A stretch of DNA of 64,000 bases from Salvia splendens (GCF_004379255.2 NC_056038.1:13740729-13804728); one strand, 5' to 3'. Counted from the first letter of the stretch, positions 1-11,397 are shown. Notes: generated by a model not told the origin, from the letters alone. A program made the numbers and translations.

Positions 1-3000
1 GATGTAATTGACCCCCTAGTCCAAGATTTTCTTGAGACCGAATTATTGCAGGAAAAACTCCAAGCGTTGGATGTGTATGGACAAGCTGATGTATAAGCAG
101 CTGCATGGTGCGATCTGATCAGCAGCCAAGGGTTGACTGGTGAAGAGATAGAAAAAACAATTATGAACTTTTATTAGAAATCAGAATTTATTGGAGCCGC
201 ATGGGCCCAACTACCAGCCAGTACAGAGGAATTCTCAGATGGTGAATTAGAAAAAGAGGGGGATGCTGCAAAAAACCTTCTACCCGCAGACACACTTCCC
301 CAACAAGTTGATTTAAAGAAAGTGGCCAACAAACAAGCCTCAGTGAGACCCTTTTCAAACCTCCAAGATGAAACTCCAGAAATACAACCGCCGACTGAAG
401 AGCGGCCGCCAAACCCACAACCGCAACCACAAGAGCCGATTCCTCAGGCTCCGGCGATGATTCCCTTGAACGAACTGGCGGAGTTTCTCAGGCAGCAGGA
501 CCCAAATAAAGATTGGGCGGCTGTGTTGGCGGGTTTTAGCCAAATCGGAGGCGGATCAAGCATGACCGGAGGAACCCCGATAGTACCGACCCCAGAAACA
601 AATGTTCAGCCCACAGTGCACCCACCGACTTCCATTCCAACTTCCTCAACAATCCCACCAGAAAAGAAATCTCCCTTGGCGACCGCACCATCAGAATCCT
701 CAAAACCCTCCCCGACTCGCCAACAAATCGAACCAATGGATGTTGACCCTCTTTCTGCCTATTATGACTCTGACCTAGGGGAAGGCGAATGGAAAGCAAG
801 CAAGGAGCAGAAGAGCCGGGAGGAAGAAGATGAATCGGAGAGAACACGGGTAGCGGAACTCGTTCCCCAAGAAATGGAAAGGGAGGGATAGATCTGAACG
901 AAACGGCCAGAAAGAAAGTCCTTATGACTGATGAGGAGTTTGAGGAGCTTTTGAACGAGGTAACCAGGATGGAAGATGGCACTGCAAAGATGGCTGAGGG
1001 TCTGGACCTCGCATCAGAGGCAGTAGGAGAGAGTGAAGAAGCTGGTACAAGGAACGACCCAGAAGGCCTAGCCCGCCAGCCAGTAGACAAGGTGGAAGAG
1101 AAACAGACCGAAGAGGAAGAGCCGAAGTCGGTGACTCCCCAGCTAGAAGCAGGAGAGAGTGATACACAAATCGAGGAGAAGGATACCGAGGTACAACCAG
1201 CGGAACCAGAGCAGGTGGTATCACCAGTATTGAAACCGAAAGCAGTTAAAAGAAAATTGGTGTTGAAAGGTGATCCAAAGGCAGAATGGCTGAAGCTAAA
1301 GAGAGTATCGCAAAGATGCCTCGGGAAATGGACATCCAGCAAGGCAGGAGCAAACACGGCAGCAAGTGTGTTGGAAATCTCTAGTGAAGAACACAGGGCT
1401 ACTCCTACAAAACCTGGGGAGGAATCCTTGTCGGCTACCAACTTGAAAGATGCCTCGACAGCAACCGAGGTGACCAGAGATAAGAAATTGACACGATGGC
1501 TGAGGGTCTGGACCTCGCGTCGGAGTCAGTAGGTCACCCAGAGCCAGGAGATGACAGTACCCATATCCGCTTGGAGACCCAGTCTACTGCCCAGAAGGAG
1601 CCTTCAACACCAACAGAGGAGAGGAAAAGGAAGAGGAAAGCCCCTGTTAAGAAGAAACCAAGCAGCAAGAAGCAACGCACGGTCAACACCGGCATCGCCA
1701 TCACAGAGTCAGATCAGAGAGCCCCGCCGCGCCGAAAGGAGCCGAGTGACAGTGAGTATACCACAAGTGAAGAATCGGGTTCAGAAAGCGACGTCTCCTT
1801 AGAGGACAAGGATTATGGCAAGAAGCAGCTCCCACACAACCATCGAGAGTTGATGCATCCTCCCGTGGAAAGATTGAAGTACCGGAGTTGGAAGGTGGAG
1901 CTCACTGACGAGCTAATAGAAGACATGAAGCACTTCAGCACTAAAAAGCTTCAGGATGCGTTTGATGACAAGGACGACGACATCAAGCAGATTAAGAGTG
2001 GGAAGGTACTCTTTTTCCCAGCACTTGATGAATTGAATTCCCGTGAGACTCTCTTGTTGCATTTGCGTGCGTTGGGATTTGATTGGTTGTTGGAGAATGG
2101 GGATCCGAGTATACCTATAAGGCTGGCAAATGAGTGTTTCACTACCTTTAGATTCAAGGTCACTACGGATCTGGATGAAGAGTCCATAACCTTTAGGGTA
2201 TTCGGAAGAGAGGTGAGCATGAGCTTGATTGAGTGGACGGTCAGATTGGGAATGTGTAGTTTAGGAGAGGCCATAGGGCCTGAGTGGAGAAGTAGGGAGC
2301 GGGAAATTCCCCGCAGACATGTGGAATTTGAGCCCCAGGCGGCATGGGAGGAGTTAACTCACCCAGCCTCTGGAGAATTTGCATCCACTCTTTCCCGCTC
2401 AATCCATTTCAATAACCCAATCCTACGCCTAGTCCAACTTCACTTGTACTTCAATTTGTTGGGGCAGTCGAACTCCGCTGTTAGGACATCGATGACGGAG
2501 TTATACCTTCGCTGGTGCGCCAAGCACGGAAGGAAGTTACATCTGGGTTTTTGGACCGCCTACCAATGCCATCTAATTGCCACCCACCCAGCGAGGAACC
2601 TCTCCCTCTGCCATATATTGGAAGTTTTTTTCAGGAACAACCTAGCTATCTCGGAGGGAGAGGACTTATCCCCCTTGATGATGGTCGACCCGCCTGGCCT
2701 CTTTGATACACCATTATTCGTCCGAACGAACACCGTTTACATGAGGCAGGGCATACAACGTTTCTACGCGATGGGAGAAGAAGCTATACCAGCCGGGAGA
2801 GCGACGGCAACCCAGGGAACACCAGCGCAGGAGCAGAGGCAGGAGAGGTTGGAAAAAGCAGTGGCGGAGTTAGCCGATGAAAATAGGAAAGCAAGGGCGG
2901 AGTTGAACCATTTGGCAACTGTGATGGAATGGATCTTGAGGGAGTTAGCTGCTGAAAAGTTAGTACGAGAAGCTGGTACAAGCGGCCATGGTGGCCAGAA

Positions 3001-3158
3001 TTATGAACCGCAGGTACCCGAGACAGAGGAAGGAGAGGCCGGTGCCGGCGGAAGCCGAGGAGCCGGCGAAGTCTGATGAGAACCAGTCCGAGAATGTAGA
3101 GGAACCACCGGAGAACCCACCTGCACCACCTGCGCCGCGAAGGAGCAGGAGACACTGA
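1..3158 (+). pseudogene. ORF2 of Athila-like element C (putative plant transposon protein), broken
   Basis: The window opens inside this reading frame. Three successive frames join into one protein: frame 1 up to 891 (with in-frame stops near 97 and 175), frame 0 from about 882 to 1,532, then frame 2 from 1,496 to 3,076, with a last shift giving a basic tail ending at 3,158. The N-terminal half is Pro/Gln-rich and then acidic. A Lys/Arg-rich patch follows near 1,620-1,680. The conserved core lies at about 1,850-2,760 and contains FDWLLENGDPS, FTTFRF, ITFRVFGREVSMS, LYFNLLGQSN and HLGFWTA. A probable coiled coil (2,840-2,980) ends it. The same core occurs in ORF2 of elements B and A. It resembles the plant retrotransposon families called ATHILA ORF-1 / putative plant transposon protein, whose function is unknown. 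No transmembrane segment is evident, so an env-like role is not supported. Confidence 0.7.
989..1533 (+). repeat. 39-bp direct repeat inside ORF2 of element C
   Basis: Positions 989-1027 and 1495-1533 are near-identical and encode AKMAEGLDLASE(A/S)VG in two different reading frames. The second copy sits exactly where the ORF changes frame, so a duplication with a frameshift probably created the break. Confidence 0.75.
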
Positions 3159-3290
3159 TGAACCCCCCTACTGACCAGTTAGTTTTCGTTTTAATTTTAA
3201 GTTTTTTTAGCTTTCCGTATTTTTGTTTGTGTTTTGGTATTTTTTTAGGTAGTATAATCCGTGTAGCATGTGAGCAAACCCTTTTCATAA

Positions 3291-3513
3291 CACTTAGCCT
3301 ACGCAATAGTCTAAGTGTGAGAAGTCAGGGTTCGCTATTTTGACGCATGTGTTGTGTTTTTCTTTGTTTTGTTTTCATAAGCATGTTGGCTCACACTTAG
3401 CCCATTGCATGGTCTAAGTGTGAGAAGTTTATGTATATATGTGTTTTGTAATTGTTGGATTCTGCTTAGGTTTTAAACTCTCCCACTTAGCCTATTTTGT
3501 AGTCTAAGTGTGA
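3291..3513 (+). repeat. Array of three CACTTAG...CTAAGTG stem-loops (element C)
   Basis: Stem arms lie at 3291-3297/3311-3317, 3390-3400/3414-3424 (11-bp CTCACACTTAG pairing with CTAAGTGTGAG) and 3484-3490/3504-3510. Each right arm runs into GAGAAGT. The same motif recurs in elements B and A at the same relative place. Confidence 0.8.
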
Positions 3514-3583
3514 GAAGTTTTAGTTTTTAGCATGTCATTTTGTTTGTCATGTTTGTGTGTCCACCTACTGGCCATTACCTTTT

Positions 3584-3635
3584 CCACTTCACAGCCTTAC
3601 CTGAGGGCAGACACTTGTGAAGTGGGAGGGGGGAC
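3584..3635 (+). repeat. Hairpin CCACTTCAC/GTGAAGTGG followed by a G-rich tract (element C)
   Basis: The arms 3584-3592 and 3617-3625 are perfect complements and the right arm leads into GGGAGGGGGG. Elements B and A have the equivalent hairpin with compensating base changes. Confidence 0.75.
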
Positions 3636-4980
3636 GCAATGACCAGTATGATGTATGTGTATATGTGTGGTTTGTGTTTGTGCTTGTGTTAGTGTCTTGT
3701 TAGGTCTAGTTTTTTTTTCTTTTGTGTGTTGATTAGGCTTAAAACTCAACTGTCCTGATCTGACGGTGAGGGGAATTGAGGGAGATACGACATGCTGGAA
3801 AACAGAAACCACCCCCCTTAGTACCTCCTAGCCAGGATAGATGATGCGAGTATGAAAGAAAAGCCCATCCTCAGAGCCAAACACGAAAGCCCTCTTAAAA
3901 TGTGAGTTATAAGCCTTAAGTGGAACCATTTTCCACAAATCCAAAAAAGAAAAGAGTGGCTGCCACAGAATGATTAGGGCGAAGTGACCGCGTGTGGCAA
4001 ACACTAAAGGTAGTAGGAAACCCCCCCTTTAAAAAAAAAAACTACCAGTAGAACCCCTTTTCCTAACCATATATACCCAGATATACACCCCTAGCCACTG
4101 AGACTGTGTGTGTATGCAAGGCATGGAAAGCAACTGGCCAGAAAGGTGTGCAAGAAAGAAGAATTCAACTGGAGGGAAGATTAGGAAGCTCGAGTAGAAA
4201 ATCGACCAGGGAGTCATCCCAAGTCCAAAAAAAAGAAGGAATAAGGGTGGCAAAGCCTCAAGGGATAAAGAAAAAGAAGAATATAAAGAAAAATGGTCAG
4301 AAAAACTTGACCACAAAAAAGAAAGAGAATGAATAAGGGTGGCGAAGCCACAAGAAGCTACTGACCAGTTGGAGATCAAAGCCAGAAGCGCCAGCCAAGA
4401 AAAGCAACAACCAAGAGCCCAAATGCACACAGTTTCCACGCACCAAATAAAGTGGAATTTGTTTTTGAACCTTAGAGCCTTAGGAACATCCACCCCAAAC
4501 AATACAGCCAATAGCCCCGTTACAAACCTTAAAGCCCTTCAGTAGCTGCACTTGAGATCTAAGTCCGAAGCATCTGTGGTCTAGCATTTAGAGAAAACAG
4601 TCCTAACATTCCCGGAGAGGTATGAGTGACTAAGTGAACCTAGTATTTGGCCGAAAGTTTGGGCGATCTTGACGAGCGGATATACTGACTAGGAGAGAAA
4701 GAGGAGGGCGGCGAAAGTTCAAGGCTGTCTAAGGCCGGATTGCACCTGATCCCAAGAGGAGGGATGGTTGAAAATATAGCCCAATTACTGTGTTAATGTG
4801 TCTAAGTGTTTTTAGTTTTCTTTTATGTGTTTGTCTTTGTTATGTGTTTTTCTTTGCGTCATAGTTAGAGTCTAGGTTAGAATAGAGTCGGTCAGGGGTG
4901 TAACCAGGCTAGAATTCGACTTATTTCTTTATGTTTGTTCTTCACGCTTGAGGACAAGCATGTGGTAAGTGTGAACAGTT

Positions 4981-6432
4981 TGATAAGTCGTATTCTAGGC
5001 CTTGATTACTGGTCAGTATAACGTGCATAATTGGAATATATCTGCAAAACAGTTGCTAAAGTGTGCAGGGAAAGTGTTCTAGTCAGTATGGAACGGCTTG
5101 GACAACTCAGGTGAAAAGGGCGTCAGAACGATTACATACTGACCAGTATGCATGCAAAAAAAATTGCTCGAGATGGAGAAGAAGGATAGCTGGGACTGAT
5201 CAACCACAATTAAGGGCAAAGAAGTCATCTCGCCACGAGGTTTTACCCTAAAATCAAGGGTAAGCCTCCCTATAAAAGGAAGCCACTTGGAGAGAGAGAG
5301 GGGGGCACTCATTCATCATCATCACTCTTAGGTAGAAATCTCTCGATAGTTCAGTTCTTGAGCCCAGTCTAGATTCTCGTTCCTCGCCACAACCATGGTC
5401 ACCTGAAGTTCCAGAAGTCCGCCGGAGATTCGCCTTCCACCGTTCCAGCCAGTTTATTCCGTAGTCGTTGCAGTTTCATCGCCCGGAGTGGCAAAACAAT
5501 CTTTATTCGCTTTCTTAGTTAACCTTTACTTGTTTTCTTTCGTTGGATCTGCTGCATTTTCAGTATTTAACATCCTTTGAAGTGTTTTGTTGAGATCCAA
5601 ACGTTTTATGCAATGAAGTTGTTTTAATGCATCTCTTTCTTTTCAAATCTGTTTCATTCTGCCTAGGTAGCTTAGATCTAGTTGTTGTAGTGATTACTAA
5701 GTGGCTGTTTAGATTTATTTTCCAGAAGTGTCTTAGTGTGAAATCCGAGTTTATGTTATTCTGCCACCTTGCATGTTGCCAGTAAGCATAATTGCAGTTT
5801 CAATGTTCGATCTTTTGATTTGGAGTTTAGATTGTAGATCTGTTTTCTTGAAGTTGTTAATCTGCATTTCTCGTTCATGGAACCTGAGTTGTTTGATTTG
5901 TGTTCAGGCTTGTTGGAGAAGACAATGTCCACATCCAAATTTGAGACCACATTTACTTTTTAGTTACTTTTTGCTTTTGTCTTTTACTTTTCCTTACTTT
6001 TCAGCCGTTACTTTTCAGACCTCTAGGCCTAGTCGCCTAACTACCTCTTTTTCCTCTGATTTTTTGTTTAACCTTTTATAGTAAACTAGTACTTTCCATA
6101 TACTTCCTGAAAACCATGTTCCCCACTTTCCACGTACACAGCCGCCTGTCCAACACCTTTCCCGCCTTCTAATCAGTAGAGTACCACCTTAAATTTCAGC
6201 CTAGATAAATCTCAACCCAAAGCGTGGTAGCTAACCAAACCCTCCACAATATCACCACAATCACTCCAACCGTCACCATCTCTGTGGGATTCGACCCCTA
6301 CCTTCACTATACTACCCAGTAGAAGAGGGTTGAGGATTTATTGATACCAGGTTCAGGATTAGCAGGGACTTCCATACTGATCAGTAGGATACATCCTTGC
6401 TTTAACGACACCTGCACAAACCTGCTCTTTCA
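4981..6432 (+). mobile_element. 3' LTR of element C (Athila-like Ty3/gypsy)
   Basis: It begins TGATAAGTCG directly after the polypurine-like tract, as LTRs A and B begin TGATAAGG. It ends CTCTTTCA, giving TG...CA termini. A TATA box (TATAAAAG, 5271-5278) would start the transcript. Near the right end it shares the CTCTGTGGGATTCGACCCC segment (about 6,280-6,300) with LTRs A and B. Its length (about 1,450 bp) is greater than LTRs A and B (about 1,150). The 5' LTR lies outside the window, so the target-site duplication cannot be checked; the exact right boundary is inferred. Confidence 0.7.
5271..5278 (+). promoter_or_regulatory. TATA box of LTR C
   Basis: TATAAAAG lies in the position equivalent to TATAAATA in LTRs A and B. 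Confidence 0.6.
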
Positions 6433-7296
6433 GAAAGCATGGTAAATTTGAACAACAGATGTACCAACATCAAAATAACTACTGTTCTTTAGGTAGTATA
6501 CAGCAGATGTCAATTGAATCCATCTCTCATCCTCCAATTGAACACAAAATCAGATCTGGAAGCTCGAGAATCCACAAATTCACACTCCTATCCTTCCGAT
6601 TCTGAAAAATCATTTACAGAACGAAGCAATTGCTCGTCACCAACACATTGCAAGTCGTAGGAGTCGGAATCGTGCTCGGCACGATCTACATCAACATCAG
6701 ATTAGACAAATTGGGCATCGAGAAGCGATTAGGTCTCTTCGCGTTCACGCCCACCTTCCTTCTCTCCTCCACCATCGAAACCCTCCCGATCTTCATCAAC
6801 GAGCGCCCAATCCTCCCCCGAGAAGCCTCCACTGGCATCTACCGCCTCTCCTCCTACCTAATCGCCAACACGCTCGTCTTCATCCCCTACCTTCTCGCCA
6901 TCGCAATTGTCTTCTCATCTTCTGTTTACTTCCTATATTCATGTTTCAATTGCTCAAATTCTTCAGCTTCAATTTGGGAAAAAACGGTATTGCTCAAATT
7001 CTTCAGCTTCTGCTTCTGCTTCTGTATACTTCATAGATTTTGAAGGTCTTCGATTTTGCACAATTGTGTGAATTGTATGAAGATCAATAGATTTTTCAGA
7101 GAGACTTTTGGAGAGAGTTTTAGAAAATGATTTCAAATACAATTTTATTTTTTTTCTGCCATATTATTAATGAAATGACACTTATATCCCGTGTTGACAT
7201 AATGTAATAGCTGTTGACATTTCATTAATCTTGTGGATTAGTGGCTGAGATTGCATCTCATTTCTCAATTTAGTTAAATAATCTCAACCTAACAGC

Positions 7297-7300
<4 letters not shown>
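6433..7300 (+). mobile_element. Right part of a Pack-type TIR element carrying an ABCG fragment
   Basis: The last 120 bp or so (7,180-7,300) match the right end of the element at 46,585-48,315 nearly base for base, including the TIR with TGAGATTGCATCTCATTTCTCAATTTAG and the terminal CAGCACCC followed by (TA)n. The left end is missing from the window. Element C directly abuts at 6,432, so it probably inserted into this element. The region 7,050-7,180 is AT-rich without coding potential. Confidence 0.6.
6540..6940 (+). pseudogene. ABCG half-transporter fragment (ABC-2 membrane domain)
   Basis: Frame 0 reads KIIYRTKQLLVTNTLQVVG, then GTIYINIRLDKLG, ETLPIFINERPILPREAS and YRLSSYLIANTLVF. This is the start of the membrane domain of plant ABCG (WBC) half transporters, closest in feel to the ABCG4/8/23 group, which export lipids or hormones at the plasma membrane. 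Only about 110 residues are present. The ATP-binding cassette and the rest of the membrane domain are absent. A TGA at 6603-6605 sits where the family has the Trp of the FWK motif, a nonsense change. After about 6,935 the match stops and a short direct repeat follows (TTGCTCAAATTCTTCAGCTT near 6,951 and 6,989). It is a captured, dead fragment. Confidence 0.8.
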
Positions 7301-7348
<48 letters not shown>

Positions 7349-7352
<4 letters not shown>

Positions 7353-7612
7353 TTTAATCTATCCAAAACTAGAATTAAATACAGAAACGCAGAACAATAT
7401 CATGCGTAGTACATTTTTAGGTCATTCTAATAAAGTATGACCTAAAATTATCTTAATATGACATTAAACTCAAATCTTATAATATGACCTAAAACTGCTT
7501 AATTATTACCCTCCGTGTTTTTGGTTAATTATTGACCATTAGATCATCTAATCTTAAGGCCAAGATTTGGGCTGCATTTCTGGATTTAGATGCATTCTTG
7601 TTTTGATCATCT

Positions 7613-7615
<3 letters not shown>
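7349..7615 (+). mobile_element. MITE family delta, copy 1
   Basis: Starts GGGTTTTAATCTATCC and ends GATCATCTCCC. The ends are imperfect inverted repeats. It contains repeated (A)TGACCTAAAA / AGGTCAT motifs. Other copies lie at 10,325-10,608 and 46,274-46,562. Confidence 0.75.
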
Positions 7616-7655
<40 letters not shown>

Positions 7656-7658
<3 letters not shown>

Positions 7659-8310
7659 GTGTGATCAAATACAAACTCTCTAAAATACAAACTATACAAA
7701 CTATGTCACCGGAGTGTACAAATTCTGTCACCGGAGTGTACAAATTATGTCAACGGACTGTACAAATTCTGTCACCGGGGGTCGATGTCAACGGAATGTA
7801 CAAATTATGTCACCGGGGGATGTACGGAGTGTACAAATTCTGTCGACGGGGGTGTCCAAATTTTGATTTTTCGATGTCAAAATGTTGACATTAGAAAAAT
7901 CTCTTATATTAACCGTTGATTAATTGTATTAAGTGAGTATGATTAAAGTTTGTATAGTTTGTATTTTAGAGAGTTTGTATTTTAGAGAGTTTATATATAT
8001 ATATATATATATAAACTCTCTAAAATACAAACTATACAAATTCTGTCACCGGAGTGTACAAATTATGTCAACGGACTGTACAAATTCTGTCACCGGGGGT
8101 CGATGTCAACGGAATGTATAAATTATGTCACCGGGGGGATGTACGGAGTGTACAAATTCTGTCGACGGGGGTGTCCAAATTCTGATTTTTCGATGTCAAA
8201 ATGTTGACATTAGAAAAATCTCTTATATTTACCGTTGATTAATTGTATTAAGTGAGTATGATTAAAGTTTGTATAGTTTGTATTTTAGAGAGTTTGTATT
8301 TTATCACACC

Positions 8311-8312
<2 letters not shown>
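7656..8312. mobile_element. MITE family gamma, tandem or nested double copy
   Basis: The outer ends are perfect inverted repeats built on GGTGTGAT and ACAAACTCTCTAAAATAC. Two similar about 300-bp bodies (to 7,990 and from 8,013) are joined at a TA run (7,991-8,012). The inner ends lack the outermost TIR bases. Each body contains short tandem units of about 20 bp with the core GTCACCGGAGTGTACAAATT. The reading frames here are only the repeat being read through. Confidence 0.75.
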
Positions 8313-8341
<29 letters not shown>

Positions 8342-8344
<3 letters not shown>

Positions 8345-8659
8345 GAGCGTTATTCTCCTTTTCATACCTTAGATCCTTTATTCTTCTTAATATGGGCCGT
8401 TAGATCTCATTCATCAATGGTCCAGATGATATGCATTATTACACTATAATGGTGCATTATTAGTCGGTGTGCATTATTCAACTGAAAATCTGCATTATTA
8501 CACTATAATGGTGCATTATTAGTCGGTGTGCATTATTCAATGGAAAAATTTGCATTATTAAATGACACGTGGCACTAATCTAGCCGTCGAATGACAAAAT
8601 CGTAGGGCTGAGATCAAGAAGGAAAAAGGAGAAAATATGCAAAAAGGAAATGAATACAT

Positions 8660-8662
<3 letters not shown>
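8342..8662 (+). mobile_element. MITE family alpha, copy 1
   Basis: Begins GGGGAGCGTTATTCTCC and ends AATGAATACATCCC. The interior has repeated TGCATTATT motifs. Copies also lie at 42,783-43,101 and, inverted, at 48,339-48,596. The same two ends are used by the foldback family beta. Confidence 0.75.
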
Positions 8663-8690
<28 letters not shown>

Positions 8691-8693
<3 letters not shown>

Positions 8694-10310
8694 ATGTATT
8701 CATTTCCTTTTCCTATATTTCCTCTTTTTTCCTTCTTAATATCAGCCATTAGATTAGAGAAATGGACGGTCCAGATCAACATTGGGTAATTAATCCCGTG
8801 TTGCATTAAATGTCCTATTTTGTGCATTATGAGGGTACAATAGTAATCTAATAATGGCTGGAAACCGCTACGAATAATGCACCACATGGTCACGAGTAAT
8901 GCATATAATTGCCTATATAATGGACAATATGTGAACTGCAATGCATACGAACAAGATGTGCTGTGTTATGATGTTTGACACACGTTTCTTGTTTCCCCTA
9001 AGGGTTTAATAAGCTTAGGGGCTAGGGTATAGTACGTAGACATGTATGTAATCTTCACATGGTAACGAGTAATGCATATAATTGACTATATAATGCACAA
9101 TTTGTGAACTGCAATGCATACGAACAAGATGTGCTGTGTTATTATGTTTGACACACGTTTCTTGTTTCCCCTAAGGGTTTAATAAGCTTAGGGGCTAGGG
9201 TATAGTACGTACGCATTAATAACAAATTATAAAATGATACGAATAATTCACCAAATTATCACGAGTAATGGATGTTATTAACTATATAATGCACAATATG
9301 TGAACTGCAATGCATACGAATAAGATGTACCATGTTATGATGTTTGACACACGTTTCTTGTTTCCCCTAAGGGTTTAATAAGCTTAGGGGATAGGGTATA
9401 GTACGTAGACATTACTAAATGCACGTATGTAATCTTCAATCCGTTGATTAACCCATATACACAATACCTCTAATAATGCATAATATACTGAGATAATGAC
9501 AATTAACAGCTACATAATGCACTACCTAAACCAAATAATGCACATACGTATATTCCAATAACAACAATTTGTTAGTAATGTCTACGTACTATACCCTAGC
9601 CCCTAAGCTTATTAAACCCTTAGGGAAACAAGAAACGTGTGTCAAACATCATAACATGGTACATCTTATTCGTATGCATTGCAGTTCACATATTGTGCAT
9701 TATATAGTTAATAACATCCATTACTCGTGACAATTTGGTGAATTATTCGTATCGTTTTATAATTTGTTATTAATGCGTACGTACTATACCCTAGCCCCTA
9801 AGCTTATTAAACCCTTAGGGGAAACAAGAAACGTGTGTCAAACATCATAACACAGCACATCTTGTTCGTATGCATTGCAGTTCACAAATTGTGCATTATA
9901 TAGTCAAATATATCCATTACTCGTTACCATGTGAAGATTACATACATGTCTACGTACTATACCCTAGCCCCTAAGCTTATTAAACCCTTAGGGGAAACAA
10001 GAAACGTGTGTCAAACATCATAACACAACACATCTTGTTCGTATGCATTGCAGTTCACATATTGTGCATTATATAGTCAATTATATGCATTACTCGTGAC
10101 CATGTGGTGCATTATTCGCAGATACCAAAATGTGGCAGTTACTTTTCCGTCAAATGTCAATAATAACCCTGTAATGCATACAACCACCTTCTATAATGCA
10201 ACACGGAACCAGTTTTATAGAATCAATCTGATCCGTTGATGCTTTAGATCTAATGCGTAATATTAAGAAGGAAAAAGGATCTAAGATGTGAAAAGGAGAA
10301 TAACGCTCCT
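8691..10310. mobile_element. Foldback-type element beta, copy 1
   Basis: The element starts GGGATGTATTCATTTCC and ends GAGAATAACGCTCC, the alpha-family ends. It is internally palindromic. Three direct units of about 180-195 bp (8,872-9,437) are followed by a spacer (9,438-9,570) and then three inverted units (9,571-10,125). Every unit carries a hairpin CCCCTAAGGG...CTTAGGGG (at about 8995, 9168, 9364, and in reverse at 9600, 9795, 9968) and a GGGTATAGTACGTA segment. Arms made of tandem subrepeats are the hallmark of foldback transposons. It has no coding capacity. Confidence 0.8.
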
Positions 10311-10324
10311 ATATATATATATAT

Positions 10325-10603
10325 GGTTTTGATCCATGCAAAACCATTCTTAATACAAAAATGCAGAACCAAACATACAAAAGTCATTTTTAGGTCATTG
10401 TAAGCTTATTTTTACTTCATTATAGTAAGGATTACATGAAATGATCTTAACATGACCTCAAACCCAAAGTTTATAATATGACCTAAAATTGCTTTACAAT
10501 GACCCTCCGTGTTTTTGTTTAATTATTGACCATTGGATTGTCAAATCTCATGGTCAAGATTTGGTCTGGATTTTGTATTGAGATCAAGTTTTGTATTGAT
10601 CAT

Positions 10604-10608
<5 letters not shown>
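10325..10608 (+). mobile_element. MITE family delta, copy 2
   Basis: Starts GGTTTTGATCCATGC and ends GATCATTTTC. The body matches delta copy 1, including the repeated ATGACCTAAAA motifs and the CCTCCGTGTTTTTG segment. Confidence 0.7.
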
Positions 10609-10652
<44 letters not shown>

Positions 10653-10656
<4 letters not shown>

Positions 10657-11397
10657 TGTGATCAATTGAGATTTTTTAGCCTAATTGAGAATTGAGATGC
10701 ATTATAAGCCACTCATTTTTATTAAATGAGTGGTCCAGAATTTGCCACATGGAAAATATTTTTACATTAATTAATTGTGAAATGGCATATTTGTAATTTC
10801 ATCATATATTTTATTTAATAAATGTTTTTTTTATTTTTTTAAAAAAAATTATTTTTTTTTCGATTTTTTATTTTTTTATTTATTTTATTTATTTATTTAT
10901 TTTTTTTTTGTCAACTACATATACAATTCATGTCAACTACACACATGTAATGTCAACTACATATACAATTCATGTCAACTACACACATATAATGTCAACT
11001 ACATATACAATTCATGTCAACTACACATATATAATGTCAATTATAAGCTGTTGACATTTGATGTGCAGAGCTATTGACATTTGATGTGCAGACTACACAT
11101 CGTAGTTGACATAATGTCTCAGTAGTTGACATCGCGCGAAAATTTAAAAAAAATTTAAAAAAAATTAAAAAAAATTAAAAAAATTCAAAAAATTAAATTT
11201 TTTTTAGTTGTTGACATTTTAATACGAGTTGTTGACATTTTAATACGAGTTGTTGACATTTGATATTCTGGCTATTGAAATGAAATGACGATAATACCCC
11301 TTAGTTGACATAATCTACTTGCAGTTGACATTTCAAAATGAGTGGCTGAAAATGCATCTCAATTCTCAATTAAGCTAAAAAATCTCAACCTAACAAG

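Larger units (their letters stand above)
3159..4980 (+). other. Long 3' untranslated region of element C
   Basis: There is no believable ORF between the end of ORF2 and the 3' LTR. The region holds stem-loops (3,291-3,513), a longer hairpin with a G-rich tract (3,584-3,635) and A-rich stretches. Immediately before the LTR (4,950-4,980) is a GAGGACAAGCA...TAAGTGTGAACAGTT segment, matching the usual position and style of the polypurine tract in Athila-like elements. Purine content is poor, so the priming site looks eroded. Confidence 0.6.

Noticed and set aside
536..1441. 301-codon minus-strand ORF opposite ORF2 of element C
   Set aside because: It is the antisense of a codon-biased acidic coding region. 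It has low-complexity Ser/Phe composition and no recognised domain.
3291..3424. Hairpins in the 3' region of the LTR elements as intrinsic terminators
   Set aside because: The host is a eukaryote, and the stems lack a consistent U-run. Their repetition and similarity to the priming tract fit better with a retroelement function.
7661..8121. Cys-rich reading frames in the gamma MITE
   Set aside because: They are read-through of short tandem DNA repeats; the repeat explains the pattern and both strands are open in places.
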